Of a DNA stretch of 64,000 nucleotides, positions 10,978-22,559 are shown piece by piece. The notes below the pieces were generated by a model, which was given only the letters and a program-made list of their open reading frames with translations, made no database searches and was not told the origin of the DNA. Each line of letters begins with the position of its first letter. The stretch's first letter is position 1. Source of the stretch: Auricularia sp. M13 (lineage: Eukaryota > Basidiomycota > Agaricomycetes > Auriculariales > Auriculariaceae); contig CM073202.1 of assembly GCA_037042915.1 (NCBI GenBank), positions 744,001 to 808,000 of the forward strand, written 5' to 3'. The translations under genes and the position numbers were made by a program.

Positions 10978-13900
10978 CTACAGCTGGGAAAGCTCGTCGA
11001 TCTTCTCCTGGCAGCGCTGCACAGCGCGGCCATCATTGCCCTTCTTGTACAGAGCGAGCGAACGCTCGTAGCGGACGCGGGCGCCGTCGCGGTATCCGAC
11101 GCCGAGGCAGACGTCGCCCACGCGCGAATGCACGTCGGCGGACAGTCGCCAGTCGGTCGGGCGGCGGCAGAGCGCACCTGACACGTGGTACGCCGCAAGA
11201 GCGGGCTTGGGCGCGCCCTCCGCAGAATAGTAGTCCCCGAGCCAGCGCAGCTCGGACGCGATGCCATGCTCTGAGCGCGTCTTGCGGTACAGCGCGAGCG
11301 CGGTGACATGGGACGCCAGACCCGCCGCGAGGTTGGTCTGCATCGCGTGATGGGCGTCCCCGATCTTGGCGAGCACATCCGCCTCGGAGCGCGGCGACGC
11401 CACGCGGCGGTAGGTCGAGCGCGCGGCCGAGTAGTGCGCGAGCGCGGCCTCGGGGTCGTTCATGCGGAAGCTGAGGTCGCCGAACGCGACGGCGCACGCG
11501 GCCTGGCCGAGCAGCTCGCCCTTGTGGTCGTTGAAGATGGCCTGGGCCTCCTCGAAGCGGCTGCGCGCGAGGTCGAGGTTGTCCATGGAGAGCGCGACGT
11601 TACCCAGCTCGAGCAGGGAATGCGCCTCGCGCGCGCGGTTCACCGCGCTGCCCGCCACGGCCACGGCGGCATGCGCGAAGGGCGGCGCAACGCGCGGTCC
11701 CCATGCCATGGGCCCGAAGCCACGGACCATCATCAGCACGTCCTCGTGCGTGGCGAGCGCGTCTGCGAAATCGCAGCGTGCGCGCGCGATCTCCGCAAGC
11801 CGCGCCAGGGCATCCGCCATCTCCGGCGCGCAACCCGCCTTCTTGAAGAGCCCGAGCGCAGACGAGAATTTGTTTGCCGCGGCGGCCAAGTTGCCGTTGC
11901 GCTGCGCGACGATGCCCATGACTTTCTGGCAGCGCGCCTGCCACGTCGTGTGGTTGTTCTTGCGGAAGATGCGCATCGCCTCCTCCGCGCGGGCCTGCGC
12001 CTGTACGAGGTTGTCGGCGGTGAGGTCACACTGAGCAAGATGCAGCAGGCATTCGCCCTCGCCCATCTTGTCGGCAGCCTCGCGATAGAGCAGTCGGGCC
12101 TCATCGAGCTTCTGCGCCGCCAGGACGTGCGCATCGGTGCCCGAGAGCGCGAGCGCCCACTGCTTGACGCAATGCGCCTGTCCGCGCACGTCGCGGACCA
12201 TGTTCATCGCGGCCTCGAATTGTGCAACAGCGCCCTCGACGTCGCCACGCTCGCGTGCAGCCTCGGCAGCACGGATCATCCACTCGCCCTTCAGGGAGTC
12301 GTCGCCAATGGCCTGGGCAGCCTTAATCGCGAGCTGGAAGCTCGAGCTGCGCAGGGAGCCGCGCAGGGTGTGACGCAGGAACTCGCCGAGGTCGGCCGCC
12401 GCCTGCACGGCGTCGAGCCGGTGGGGGTCCTTGGCGAGGATGCGCTCGATGATGCAGTGCATGTTGCCCACCTCGTGCCGCAGGACCTGGACGAGCGTCT
12501 CGCCGTCCTCCGCGGTGCCGATCTTGGCGGCGCGCGCGGCAAGCGAGATGTAGTGCGCCTCGAGGACGGCCAGATGGTCGTTCTTCGGCTTGCGGTTCGC
12601 GCAGAAGTACGCGCGGATGGGGCCGAGGACGCAGAGACGGCGGGTAGAGCGCGGGTCGGTCGATGCGGGCTTGTGCGCCTCCAGGAACTTCGCGGCGGGG
12701 GAGACGGCGAGCGCAGCGGCAGGGAGCGGCGCAGGACCGGGCAGCGGAATCACGTCGTCGTATGCGAGCGCAGTCTGGCGGAGCACGCTGGCGGCCTTGC
12801 CGACGTTGGGCAGCGCGCGGGTGATCTCGCCGAGGCACTCCTCGGAGAAGCCGTCGGGGACGAGACACAGCAGCGCCATGAGCTCGAGCGCGGGCTCGCC
12901 CTCAGCCCTCATGCGCGGCGCCGCGATGGTGATCTCGATGCAGATGTCGAAGTTGCAGTCGCGCGATTGCACGCCGCGGTCGAGCATGGACGTGCTCTCC
13001 TGCTCCCAGCGCGCCAGCAGCGCCGTCATGGAGTCGTACTGCGCGATGTTGGCGAGGAGCGTGATGGCGAGCGGGTGCCCGCCGCAGCGGTCCAGCAGCT
13101 TCGGCATCGTGGGCTCGTCCTCCGCGGCATCGGAGATGTCCATGAAGGTGTTGCGCGCGGCCTCAGTCTCCAGCGTGCCGAGCGCCGGGAGGAACGGGTG
13201 CGACCAGCCAGGCCCGAGCGGACGCTCGGCGCCGCGCAGGACGACGATGAGGGCGAGCGTGTCGATGCCCGCAATAGCGCTGAGGACCTTCTCGACGGCG
13301 TCCCGGCGTCCCTCGCTCGAGTCTTCCCACGGATCCTCAAAATGATCGAGCACCAGAATCGCGCGCTCGCCCTTGCACGCGAGGCGCGCGAGCACCATGT
13401 CCTGCACGCGCGTGTCGTCCATGCGCTCGGAGACGCGCAGCTCGAAGTGCTCCGCGAGCTTGCGCAGCAGCTCCGAGTCGCTCTTCGTGCCCTCGCAGGA
13501 GACGTAGTAGCGCCGGAGCGCATAGCGCTCCGTGGTCCGCGGGTGGTGCAGCGCGGAGAGGGCCAAGCTCGACTTCCCGATCCCCGGCGCGCCGAGGATC
13601 GCGAGACGTGCGGGGGGCGCGGGTGGCGCGTCCTCCAGGGGGGCGATGTGCTTGAGGATGTCGTCTATCATCGCCTTGCGCCCGTGGAAGATGCCCGGGC
13701 GCGGTTTCAGAAGCGGCTCCTCGAATCTGAGTGGGCGTGTTAGTCTATCTTTCCAGCGTCAGGAATTAATGAATGTACTGACTCAGGCGCGAGCGGCGTC
13801 TTGCTGCGCGCTGCTTCACTCTGCAGGCCATCTTCGTCCTGCGCCTCGCACTCGCCATTCTCCTGCGACGTTGCAGATGAGTATTTCGTCGACAGTGAAG

Positions 13901-16459
13901 GCCGATATGAAGCTCACATCTTCTGCTTCTTCCGCCACTTCCTCCTCGCCATCTTCGCCGCGGATGGCGCGCATGTACAACTTGTGGTTGCGCTGGACGG
14001 TCTGCAGGATTTTGTTGTCGTATTCCTGCGCGATGACAGTGGAGCGGTGCAACTGGTGCTGGATTATTATCGTCGAGCGCAGCTGAGGAAACATGTCAGT
14101 ACTCTAGGAAGAGCAAGGAGGTGAACAAACGCACGCCGAACAGATCGAGCGCATGGCGCAAGTCGTCGCTGTACTGCTTGATGACATCCACATCGTCCTG
14201 GCTCCGTATGAAGCGCGAGAAGTAGGTCCGCTTGGCCTGCTCCTGGACGAATTTGTGGATTTTCTGCAGCGTACTGTCCGCGCGTCAGAGAGTCGTTACA
14301 GTATATCCAGCGAAGAACGAAACGTACTCTGTGAGCTGCTGGATGTTGAACTTGAGTTGCGGCGAGATATTCTCCTTGCCATTCATCTGGTTGATGATGG
14401 CCACGACAACCTGGCAAACATGCTCGGCCAGGCGCTCGCACGCCTCTCGGTTCGTGGTTACGAGCTACAATATGAATTGTCAGCATTAAGCGGACATTTT
14501 GGATAGAAGTAAGCTCACCTGAACGCTATCCGTGATGAGCACGGCGAGGCCTGCGATACCTTTCGCGTAGGGGATGTTCAGCCCATCGGCAACTTCGCGC
14601 AAAGCACGGAAGGTGAGCGACGCAGCTGCGAGCGCGGTCTCCTTCGCGCCACCACTGGACGACCGCCGCGGCGGAGGCCTCAGAGGCATTGACGGGCCCA
14701 TCGAGGACGACGAAGTCGCAGTCGGCGACGCCGCCAGCGTGCTGGTCGCGGGCAGCGAGAACGACACGCGGTGCTTGGCGATGGAGCTCTTGCGCTTCAC
14801 GGCGAGCTCGGTGTCCTCGTCCTCCTGCTCGTCCTCCAAATCCGAGTCGGTCGCGCGCTCCTTGCCCTTGCGGCTGCGTCGGCGGCGCAGGCCCGCGGAC
14901 GGCGGGTAGACGTGCGCCTGGGCGGACGTCGATGCCGTCTGGAACGAGTCGGTGCGCGAGATGCTGGCGGTGGGGATGTCGAACGTGTACAGGTTCTCGG
15001 CCTTCTCGTCTGCGAAGCCCGACGACGTCGGCGTCGACGCCGCGCGCTGCTTGCCCTTCCATCTGCTGCTACGCATCGATGTACTTCCTACGACAGTCGA
15101 TGTGGCAGTCTCGAGCGAGTCGCCCGAGAGCCCGCGCGCGTGCTTGCGCCCGAACGAGCCGAACTTGAGCGGGCCGCGCCGCGTCGGCGTAGGTGCTGGA
15201 GCGGCGGCGGCGGCGGGCTCGCCCAGGTCGAACGTGTTTGCCGGCGAGAGCGAGAGCGGGCTGTCGACGAACAGCGCCGCGCCCGCGTCGCCTCCCTCGC
15301 TGTCTATGCTCTTTCCGGGCTTGGATGAGACTGGGGACAGCGGCGGGGAGGCGAGGCTCGCGGCGGCGGCGGCAAAGAGCCGCCTCCGCGGGCTGGGCGT
15401 CTGGTCCTCTGCGCTGTTAGCAGAGGGCGGCTGATCGTCCTTGTTCTTTCCGAGCTTGGATGAACCTGCGGACGATGTCGCATGACCAGAGGGCGAGGGC
15501 GAGGGCGGGAGGCTCTTGCGGGCAAACAGTCGCTTGCGAGGAGGGGAGGGCTCCTCCGGAGCTGGTGCGGCGTCTTTGTGCTTTCCGTTTTTGGATGCAA
15601 CTGGGGACGCGACCAGGGGATCGGAGCCAAAGTCGACTGAGGACGCGGGCGAGGGCAGCGTGGCACGTTTCTTGAGGATCCCGCGCTTGGGGGTGGGGGC
15701 GGGCGAGTCGAGGTCGAACGAGGAGACCGGGGAGAGCGTGGGCGGGCTGGGAGGCAGTTTCTCAGCGACGGAGGGCCCGGGCGAGGGCGAGCGGAGCGCC
15801 TCGACCGATTCGTTGGGCGTTGAGGATGCCGTGGACGACGACCGAGAGCTGCCGCGAGAGGACTTGCGTCTCAGCGGGAGCGACCAGTCGAAGCCGGAAA
15901 GGCTCCTGCGGTGCTTGGGAGCAGTCGACGTCTCGGAGCCAGATTTGTCCTTGGACGGGCGACGCGAGAGCGAAGCGAGCGACCAGCGGCTGGACGCTGG
16001 CTTGTCCTCGTTGCTGGCCGTGCTGGCCGAGCTGGAGTCCGACGACTGTCGGCTGGGCGTCGGCGACGCTGGTCGGTGCGGCTTGCGGAGGACCTTGAGC
16101 GGGACCGGCGGCGGCAGCTGGAGCGGGGGAAGAGCGGCGGCGGCGTTGCGCTTGGCCGCCGACGAGCTCGACGCGAACCATGTCTTCGGCGACAGGACCT
16201 TCTTCGTCGGGCTCAGCCTGGGCGACGTCGGCGGCGTCGGGAGCTCGGTGGGCGCCTGAGACGGCGCGGCGGGAGCGCTGGGCGCTGGCGGTGACGGGGA
16301 CCGCTTGCGGAAGCCAAAGCGCCGCCTGGCGGGCGTGGGCGACACGGGGGTCAACGGGCTCGGGGGACGAGCAGCTGTGCTCATCGTTGCGGCCGGCGTC
16401 GAGGGTGTCGTTGGAGTTGTGAGAGCAGAAGAGACAGGCAAATCGCACCGGGCAGACAT
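10978..16459 (-). CDS. NLR-type STAND protein: disordered N-terminus, MLKL-like helical domain, NB-ARC ATPase, TPR repeats
   Basis: Exons 16459-14519, 14464-14328, 14273-14135, 14082-13918, 13862-13783 and 13726-10978 join in phase to 1736 aa; a start at 16384 (MSTAARPPSP) would give 1711 aa. Residues 1-600 are Ser/Pro-rich and disordered. Then comes a helical region (ALREVADGLNIPYAKGIAGL, NREACERLAEHVCQVV, FVQEQAKRTYFSRFI, LDLFGLRSTIII) resembling the MLKL N-terminal/HeLo-like four-helix domains of fungal NLRs, whose known relatives permeabilise membranes in cell death. The ATPase follows: Walker A LGAPGIGKSSLA, Walker B AILVLDHFED, GLPL-like GGHPLAI. The last 550 residues are helical TPR-like repeats. 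A sensor role in self/non-self or stress recognition is inferred. No break seen. Confidence 0.85.
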
Positions 16460-17245
16460 CGCCGCAACGCACGGGCTGTGTGCCAGTCTGATCCGTCCGG
16501 CTGATGCCGACGTGCTTCTTGCGCGCCTCGCTCACCACCTCATCCTGTGTCTGCCCTTGCCCACCGTCTCGCTGCAACACTACCCCGACCAGACTACATG
16601 GAGACTGTGGTGTACTACAGCTCGTCCCAGGCAGGAGCACAGTTGCATGTTGTCCCACCACGACGGTGCTAGATGAAAGCGCGAGTCCGGCATTCACACG
16701 CTCGTGACAGTTCATTGTAACAACAGATCTGCCGACTCCACAACAGCTCTCAGCCAGCTCGTACCTGCGCTCGCTACCTACCTCTGCCTGCACTATCTTT
16801 CTTCGTTGTATGAAGTACTGTCGTCCGCGTTGCGCGGAGCTGATTCATTTGGCTGGTTCAGGCACAGCTTATCTCCGCACTGTCAATCCCCCGATCGGCG
16901 AATCGTGTGCACACCGCGGGCCGCTCTGCCGGTGCATGCAGCTGTAACTGTGACTTGAGAGCGCGCTGGTTCAGCTATTGTAACCACAGTGTAAGACATG
17001 AATCTCGAAGCACTATGTGCAATTGTAGTACTCGCCTTAGTTCAGAGCTTTCTGGCAAATGATCCGAGTCGTTGACGTGTGAAATCGTGCAGTGTTGTCC
17101 CATTTACTGTACCAGGCCACTACACTTAACGTTCATATGATTACATCCTATCGACAGACACCGGCATGAAAGAATACAGCCCCTGCTTCCTGCCGCGAGG
17201 AATAAGTTCTTGATCGTGCGAACGCGACCATCATGACACGGTGGT
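16460..17245. other. Intergenic: NLR upstream region and 3' side of the Tpt1-kinase gene
   Basis: Both neighbours are on the minus strand. Pyrimidine-rich stretches occur near 16540-16600; there are no conserved motifs and no supported gene. The NLR transcript probably starts here. Confidence 0.4.
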
Positions 17246-19856
17246 TTATGTTCTACCCCTCGGAGAATACTGACGAGCAACCTCGACAGCCTCAGCCATC
17301 CTTTCCTCGGTAGGCATGTCAAACCCCAGGATGGGAACTAGCGCTTCAACCACGCGCTTCAGGGCCCGTTCGAGCTTGTCGAGCCGTTCCATCTCGACGA
17401 TGGCATCTACCTCATCCTTGCGCAGCGGCTCGGCCTCCCGCAGGAACTGCCAAAGCACGGTATGCAGGGACTGTCCAGCGCGAGGAGTAAACCACTGCTG
17501 CCCATGACTCCAGGTGAAGATGCGCCTTGCGCATGCGTTTTTCATGCCGGCCATCGACGGATATCGGAGCGGCCAGCGGAGGGCGACGACTTTCACCTGC
17601 TGCGAGCCTGCGTTCACATCTTTGCAGGCTTCCTTCAAGCTCGCGCGGTGGCGGAGTAAATGGTTGTTCCTGATACAGATCAGCAACTTGAGCGCAGAAC
17701 TCATAGCTGTATGACACGCACCGGTCAGCAATCACAATCCGCCTTTCCTCGAACGATCCTTTGACAGCTTTTAGGTATTGAGTACGTCGCTTAGCGCCGT
17801 CGAACTCGCTCCAATGCACATGTTTACAGCTGAACAAATGCGCAAGGGCGGCGCATACTCCTGTTTTACCTTTAGGACAATATGGGTTAGGGCACGTTGC
17901 GCGAAATAGATGGAATATGCGGACCACATCCGGGTATAGAGACAGGCAAAATGAGCCACTTCTGTTTCGGATTGACGGGGCCGTGAGGCTCGTGTAATAA
18001 TTGTGGCTCAGCGCGGTCGGAAGCGTGTTCAACGATGGGTTCATCTGGACGGCACTCCGAAGGAACGAACTCCGGTGCGTGCGGCGACAGTGCTTTATAC
18101 ATAGGCATGACTGTACTGGCATGTCGGAGCAACACCCGTGCCTGGGTATGAGATGTCTTATCGAATGAAGGCACCTCTGGACTGCGCGCTGAAGGAATAA
18201 AGACCTGCGCATGAGGGGACAGCCCCTTCGTTCTCAAGTCGACGGGACTGGATGCTTGGAGCGACAATTCAGGCTGAAAGATGGACGAATGATTAAGCAA
18301 GTGTACGTCCGAAGAAGGAAGCAAGACCGGTGCGGGCGGGGATAGCCGCTTTGCTGGTACTTCGGAGCTCGTCGCAGAGGTGACAATTTCAACCTCATCC
18401 GACGAGACGCTGAGTCCCCAGTCGCTGACTAGATCGTCTCGAGAGGTACTGCCTGTTGACGCGGGGACGTATTCAAACCTCCCACAGTCTTGCGCACAGG
18501 CTGCATCGACAGCGAGGTGACCAGAATCTTGGATTCCGACAGAAGACGAAACCGACCGATGTGATACCCAATGCGAGCAGTCCAGCTCTCTGTCATGTAG
18601 GCCAGCCGAGAGCCGTCCAGTTGCCATCCAAAGACGGTCAGACGGAGATGTAAGCGTGGCGGGAGAACATTCGGAGGCAGAGTCAGAGATGTCCCATGGC
18701 ATGACCGGCTCGAAGGTACCGCATTCTCGTGAAGCGAGCCATTTCACGCGGGAAGAGGGAATTCTCGTGATGTCGTGTTGCCAGGCTGAGAGACGTGCCA
18801 GGGGATCGAGAGGGGGTGAACAAGGACCATTGGTGGCACGATTCAGGAACTGTCGTTGCGTATCAGGCTGCATATAAAATAACCGAAGCCATTTCTGAGC
18901 GTCCTTGGTGTTGGCGGACGAGGGAATCGTATCGCTGCCTAAGTTCGGACGCACATCTGCGTCCTGGCGTTTGCGACGAGGTCGCTTGGTCTGACTGCCT
19001 GCAAAATCGACACGAACACATAATTCAGGCAAAGCGGCAAGGCAGATAAGTGATAAAAATTCACCGTAAGTCGCGACTGGTTGAGAAAACAGCGTCAAAG
19101 GTAGAGCGCCATCAGAGTCTCCAGGAGAGACGACATTGCCTCTGGCGTTTCGGAAAAACTTGATTCCTGCCTGCACGGCTCGTCCAGAGTCGAGTGGAAG
19201 AAATATAGCTGGACACGTAAATAAGCCCACCTCCCCAGAGCTGTAGGTGGAGCATACAATTAGTGGCATATGTTCGGCCTGCAGGCTCTAAAATAATGAA
19301 AGGGCGGTCAAGTCGTTTGACAGCACCTGCCGCACCTGCAACGTCGATGAGCACATGATACGTCGGCATCCGAGCCAAAGCCTCACGTATCCGCTTCATC
19401 TTCGTGGGAGTGCTTCGGTAGACCAGTGTCTCGCGTTCAAGTTCGGCTGCACTGAGTTCGTTGAGGACATTATCCTGTACGTGCTATGCGTCGTCAGGCC
19501 GAACGGTTTGCAAGGAGAAACCACCTACTGACCTCTATGCTATGCCCTTCTCGAGCACGAATGCGCCATCCATCAGGTGGTACGGTCTGTTGGACGAGCT
19601 CGAAGTCTTCCGGGTACTCGGCCACCAACCCTTGCAGCTCCTTGAACTTGAGCTTCTGAAAGAGAGGCAGGGAAAGCTATTGATCGGGATAATTGTTAGT
19701 TCAGACGGCCCAGCGCAGTAAGTTCCTGTCACGAACAAGCGTTTCGACGTCCACAAAACCATCGTTTTGAACAAATAGTCCATAGAGGGGAGCGCTGTGA
19801 CGCAGAATCACCCGTAATTCGTGGGGATAGCACTGCTTGAGGTCGACGAGCGCCAT
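17246..19856 (-). CDS. Fusion of Tpt1-like RNA 2'-phosphotransferase and Trl1-like tRNA-ligase kinase (KIN) domain, about 772 aa
   Basis: Proposed exons: 19856-19707, 19655-19533, 19474-19355 (3' edge uncertain), 19278-17925, 17869-17722, 17669-17246; phases fit. Residues 1 to about 190 read as Tpt1/KptA: RVILRHSAPLYGL, DGFVDVETL, WRIRAREGHSIE, RMPTYH, AGIKFFRNARGNVVSPGD. A 370-residue Ser/Pro-rich linker has repeated phrases (LSPHAQVFIPS, LSPHAPEFVPS, LSPPAPVLLPS). The end is the GTP-dependent kinase part of fungal tRNA ligase: KWLILPVSIPGCG-KTGV P-loop, RRIVIADR-NNHLLRHR, FLREAEPLRKDEVDAIVEM. Trl1 heals and seals tRNA exon halves, leaving a 2'-phosphate that Tpt1 removes, so the fusion joins two steps of one pathway. 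No ligase (LIG) or CPD domain. I see no Arg at the usual fourth catalytic position of Tpt1 (near SSGEVGLF), so that activity is uncertain. The kinase motifs look intact. Confidence 0.8.
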
Positions 19857-20232
19857 GGTAGGTATTTGATGAGATTGTGCGTGTGGACGTGCGCGGACCG
19901 TATATATATTGTAGATTTGGAGTAACCCAATGGCATGGCAATCGAATTCGTGCGTACAACGCTGCAAGGAGAGCCACCTAGAACAATCGCAGCGCGAGAA
20001 CAACCGACCGATACAATGGCGCAGGTGTCGATAACCGTGCAGGAACAGCGGTCCGACAAGTTACAATAGCACCGGAACAGACGATAAGAACAACGGCGGG
20101 AAAAGAGTTGCAATGAGCGCTGGCGCAGGAAGAGCTGTCGTGCACAATGGCGCATGGAGATGCGGGACAGCATGGCGGCGCCGAAGCACACAAACTGATG
20201 ACCACCAGCGCAGCACCGGATAGTCAACATTC

Positions 20233-20731
20233 CAAGGGGGCACCGGGATCAAATTCCCGGAACCAAACCTAGGTAGGTAGGTCGCAGCCCGGAGGGCTGC
20301 GAACGTAACTGGTGTCCCATATACTCGGCTTGCCGAGCCACTCTGGAAAGATTTTTGCATCAAAATACAACTCTTCTGCATTATTCCCACTGAAATAAAG
20401 CATCAAAACAAGTCCACTATATGTCAGTCCGGGCTCTCTGCTCCACACCCCCCTTTCCAGGGGCTGGGGTCGGCACATTACACTGAAAAATGATCAAAGG
20501 CATTGAACAGCTACAATATACGTGATTAGAGCGCCTTTCAAGTGTTACAACCTCTCTTACATTGATCACAATAAGTTTCTTTACTTTGGCAGGAACCAGT
20601 TTGCTTCCGGATCCGCGGAAAGGCTTCCCGAAATGGCAATATCTTCCCACGGTAGGTAGGTAGGTCGGCCTCACCAGCTTCCCAGCATAAACCGACCCAG
20701 GTTCCGTCATTTTGCTTCCGGTGCCCCCTTG
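20233..20731. mobile_element. hAT-like MITE, CAAGGGG family, copy 1
   Basis: 499 bp with inverted ends CAAGGGGGCACCGG and an exact 8 bp target duplication CAACATTC (20225-20232 and 20732-20739). No coding capacity. The right end (inverted: CAAGGGGGCACCGGAAGCAA) is almost identical to the left end of copy 4 at 57691. 8 bp duplications and C-A-rich ends fit hAT elements. It lies about 0.4 kb upstream of the Tpt1-kinase gene. Confidence 0.9.
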
Positions 20732-20836
20732 CAACATTCATTACGGTAATGGCCGGGGCGCCGCTATTGTGTTGTCCGCTCTTGGCGCCACGAGGAAGCT
20801 CCAAGCCTGAGGAAGTTGACGATCGACTATGACTCT

Positions 20837-20869
20837 GTAGTAGTAGTAGTAGTAGTAGTAGTAGTATTC
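20837..20869. repeat. (GTA)n microsatellite, 11 units
   Basis: Perfect GTA repeat seen directly. A short CTTC/TTCC run follows at 21107-21127. Confidence 0.95.
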
Positions 20870-21619
20870 AGGCGCAAGGTCCTACATAGAACGGCCCGCT
20901 CCGGTCTCAACGGCAGGGCGCATCGTACCGGCTGTGAGCAATATTGCGCTCGAGCCTGAAGGCAGTGAAGCGGAAGAGTAATGGCCCCGGGCGGAGTGCG
21001 AACTTTGTGCCCGACGACGGGCCGACATCACCGCGCGGAATATGTACGTCTTCGAAGCGCGGTTGAGGCTGACACGGATAGTTCTGAACAGGACCACAAT
21101 GCCCGACTTCCTTCCTTCCTTCCTTCCGCGGTCACAGTGCCACTGACTTGAACATTATTCATGGCGTGCTCGCTGCAGGACGCTGTACCTCGTCTTGGCA
21201 TATTGCCAATACTTTTGGGCTACTAGTCGACATTCATACTCGCATTTGGTCTGGCAATTCGAGAGCCGTATTTACGCCGTCTCGCTCATATTAGTCGTCA
21301 TGGGCGCTGCTGCAGTTGGATACTATGCTTCGATGCAGATTGCAAATGAGGGTACCGTAGCTTCCGCATCGAGCATTCTCACCTCCTTTGAGCTTTGTTG
21401 ATAAGGCGAAACTGGTGTAGTACGATCCTCAACAAGGCTGGCATTAAGTCTCCACTTCCCGCTCTGCCATTGTGTCCTTCTCTGGTGCTGATAATGCTGC
21501 GACCGGCATGCACACCTCCGGCATCATCGGCATCATTCCCTTCACCTGCCCGCGCAGCCCCCAAGCTCAAATACCAAATCCAAGTTATCAGACCAACACG
21601 TCCAGCTCTATTCCCTCAA
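20870..21619. other. Intergenic, no supported gene
   Basis: A few open frames of 60-70 codons; none has a recognisable product. Confidence 0.4.
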
Positions 21620-22141
21620 CTACTCGAACAATGTTACAGCGCTCGATGTGTCACAATGCGGAGGACAGACGAACAGAAGAATGTGGGCAGCATACGCAAG
21701 ACGTATACATACGAGTAGAATGGGGCAACACAAAAATTCCCACTCCTGTGACGAAGCTCGAGCCGAAGTGACCGGGCGCTCGAGTCGAAGGTGATGTCTT
21801 CGGATAGACGACAGAGACGGCAGAAATGCTGGTATCTGTGAGTCTGCGCAAACCTCCGCGTGACGACGATATGGTGTCTCCAATGGCCAAAGGGTCCCGT
21901 CAGTATAAAACGACGGCGTTACTGGCTTGGTTGGCTTCGCAGTATCGCTGTTCGCGGGGGGAGAGGGCTGCGTGCTGCCCTGGACTGCGTTGACATTCTC
22001 GCTAGTAGGCGTGGTCTGCGAGGACGAGGATGTCGTACCCCACTGCTTGTTGCGGGGCGCAGTAGCGTGCGACGAAGACGTATTGGCCGTCTTCGTAGCC
22101 GCTGAGGACGAGGAAGACTCGGAGGAGGAATTCGCGTTCAT
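21620..22141 (-). CDS. Ser/Thr-rich hypothetical protein
   Basis: Minus-strand frame of 173 codons starting MNANSSSESSSSSAATKTAN; the first 90 residues are Ser/Thr/Pro/Gln-rich and disordered. The C-terminal part (after about SFYTDGTLWPLETPYRRH) is less convincing and may be spliced. A TATA-like CATAAATA lies about 50 bp upstream on the minus strand (near 22193-22202). No family recognised; could be spurious. Confidence 0.35.
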   Translation of the reverse strand: MNANSSSESSSSSAATKTANTSSSHATAPRNKQWGTTSSSSQTTPTSENVNAVQGSTQPSPPANSDTAKPTKPVTPSFYTDGTLWPLETPYRRHAEVCADSQIPAFLPSLSSIRRHHLRLERPVTSARASSQEWEFLCCPILLVCIRLAYAAHILLFVCPPHCDTSSAVTLFE

Positions 22142-22559
22142 AGTGCTTGCAAACGTGTGGGTTAATGCTCAGAGGATGGTCGAGCTGCCGCTATTTATGA
22201 AAACCATTCATTGTATTCAGGAATCACGTGTCGACGGCGGTGAACAATGGGGGACCGGTTCCTACGTATCCACGTTATCTATTGTCAACCCAGTCATGTG
22301 TCCACAAGCGGGACCGCGAGTCGATAATCCTTCCGCGATTCTTGGACGCGGCAGGCGACGAACTTGTCATGGCCAAAAATCCCGCGGCCATCTCGACGTC
22401 TTTGTGACAGTCGACTACTAGTGGTTATCACACCATTACTACCATTAAATATTCACGGGTGAAATGACGCGTCACCGAAATGAGAAGCGAGGGTATAATC
22501 ATAAATGACGATAGTTGAGGAAGCCCTGAAGCGACAAAATGCCACCATTCAAAACCTCC

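Noticed and set aside
11308-13743. 811-codon plus-strand open frame
   Set aside because: It is the antisense shadow of the NLR ATPase/TPR exon; GC-rich codon bias keeps the opposite strand open. The minus strand has domain motifs and phased splice sites.
14574-16259. Several long plus-strand frames opposite the disordered NLR head
   Set aside because: Low-complexity Ser/Pro coding on the minus strand produces Arg/Gly/Ala-rich shadows; no splice or start context.
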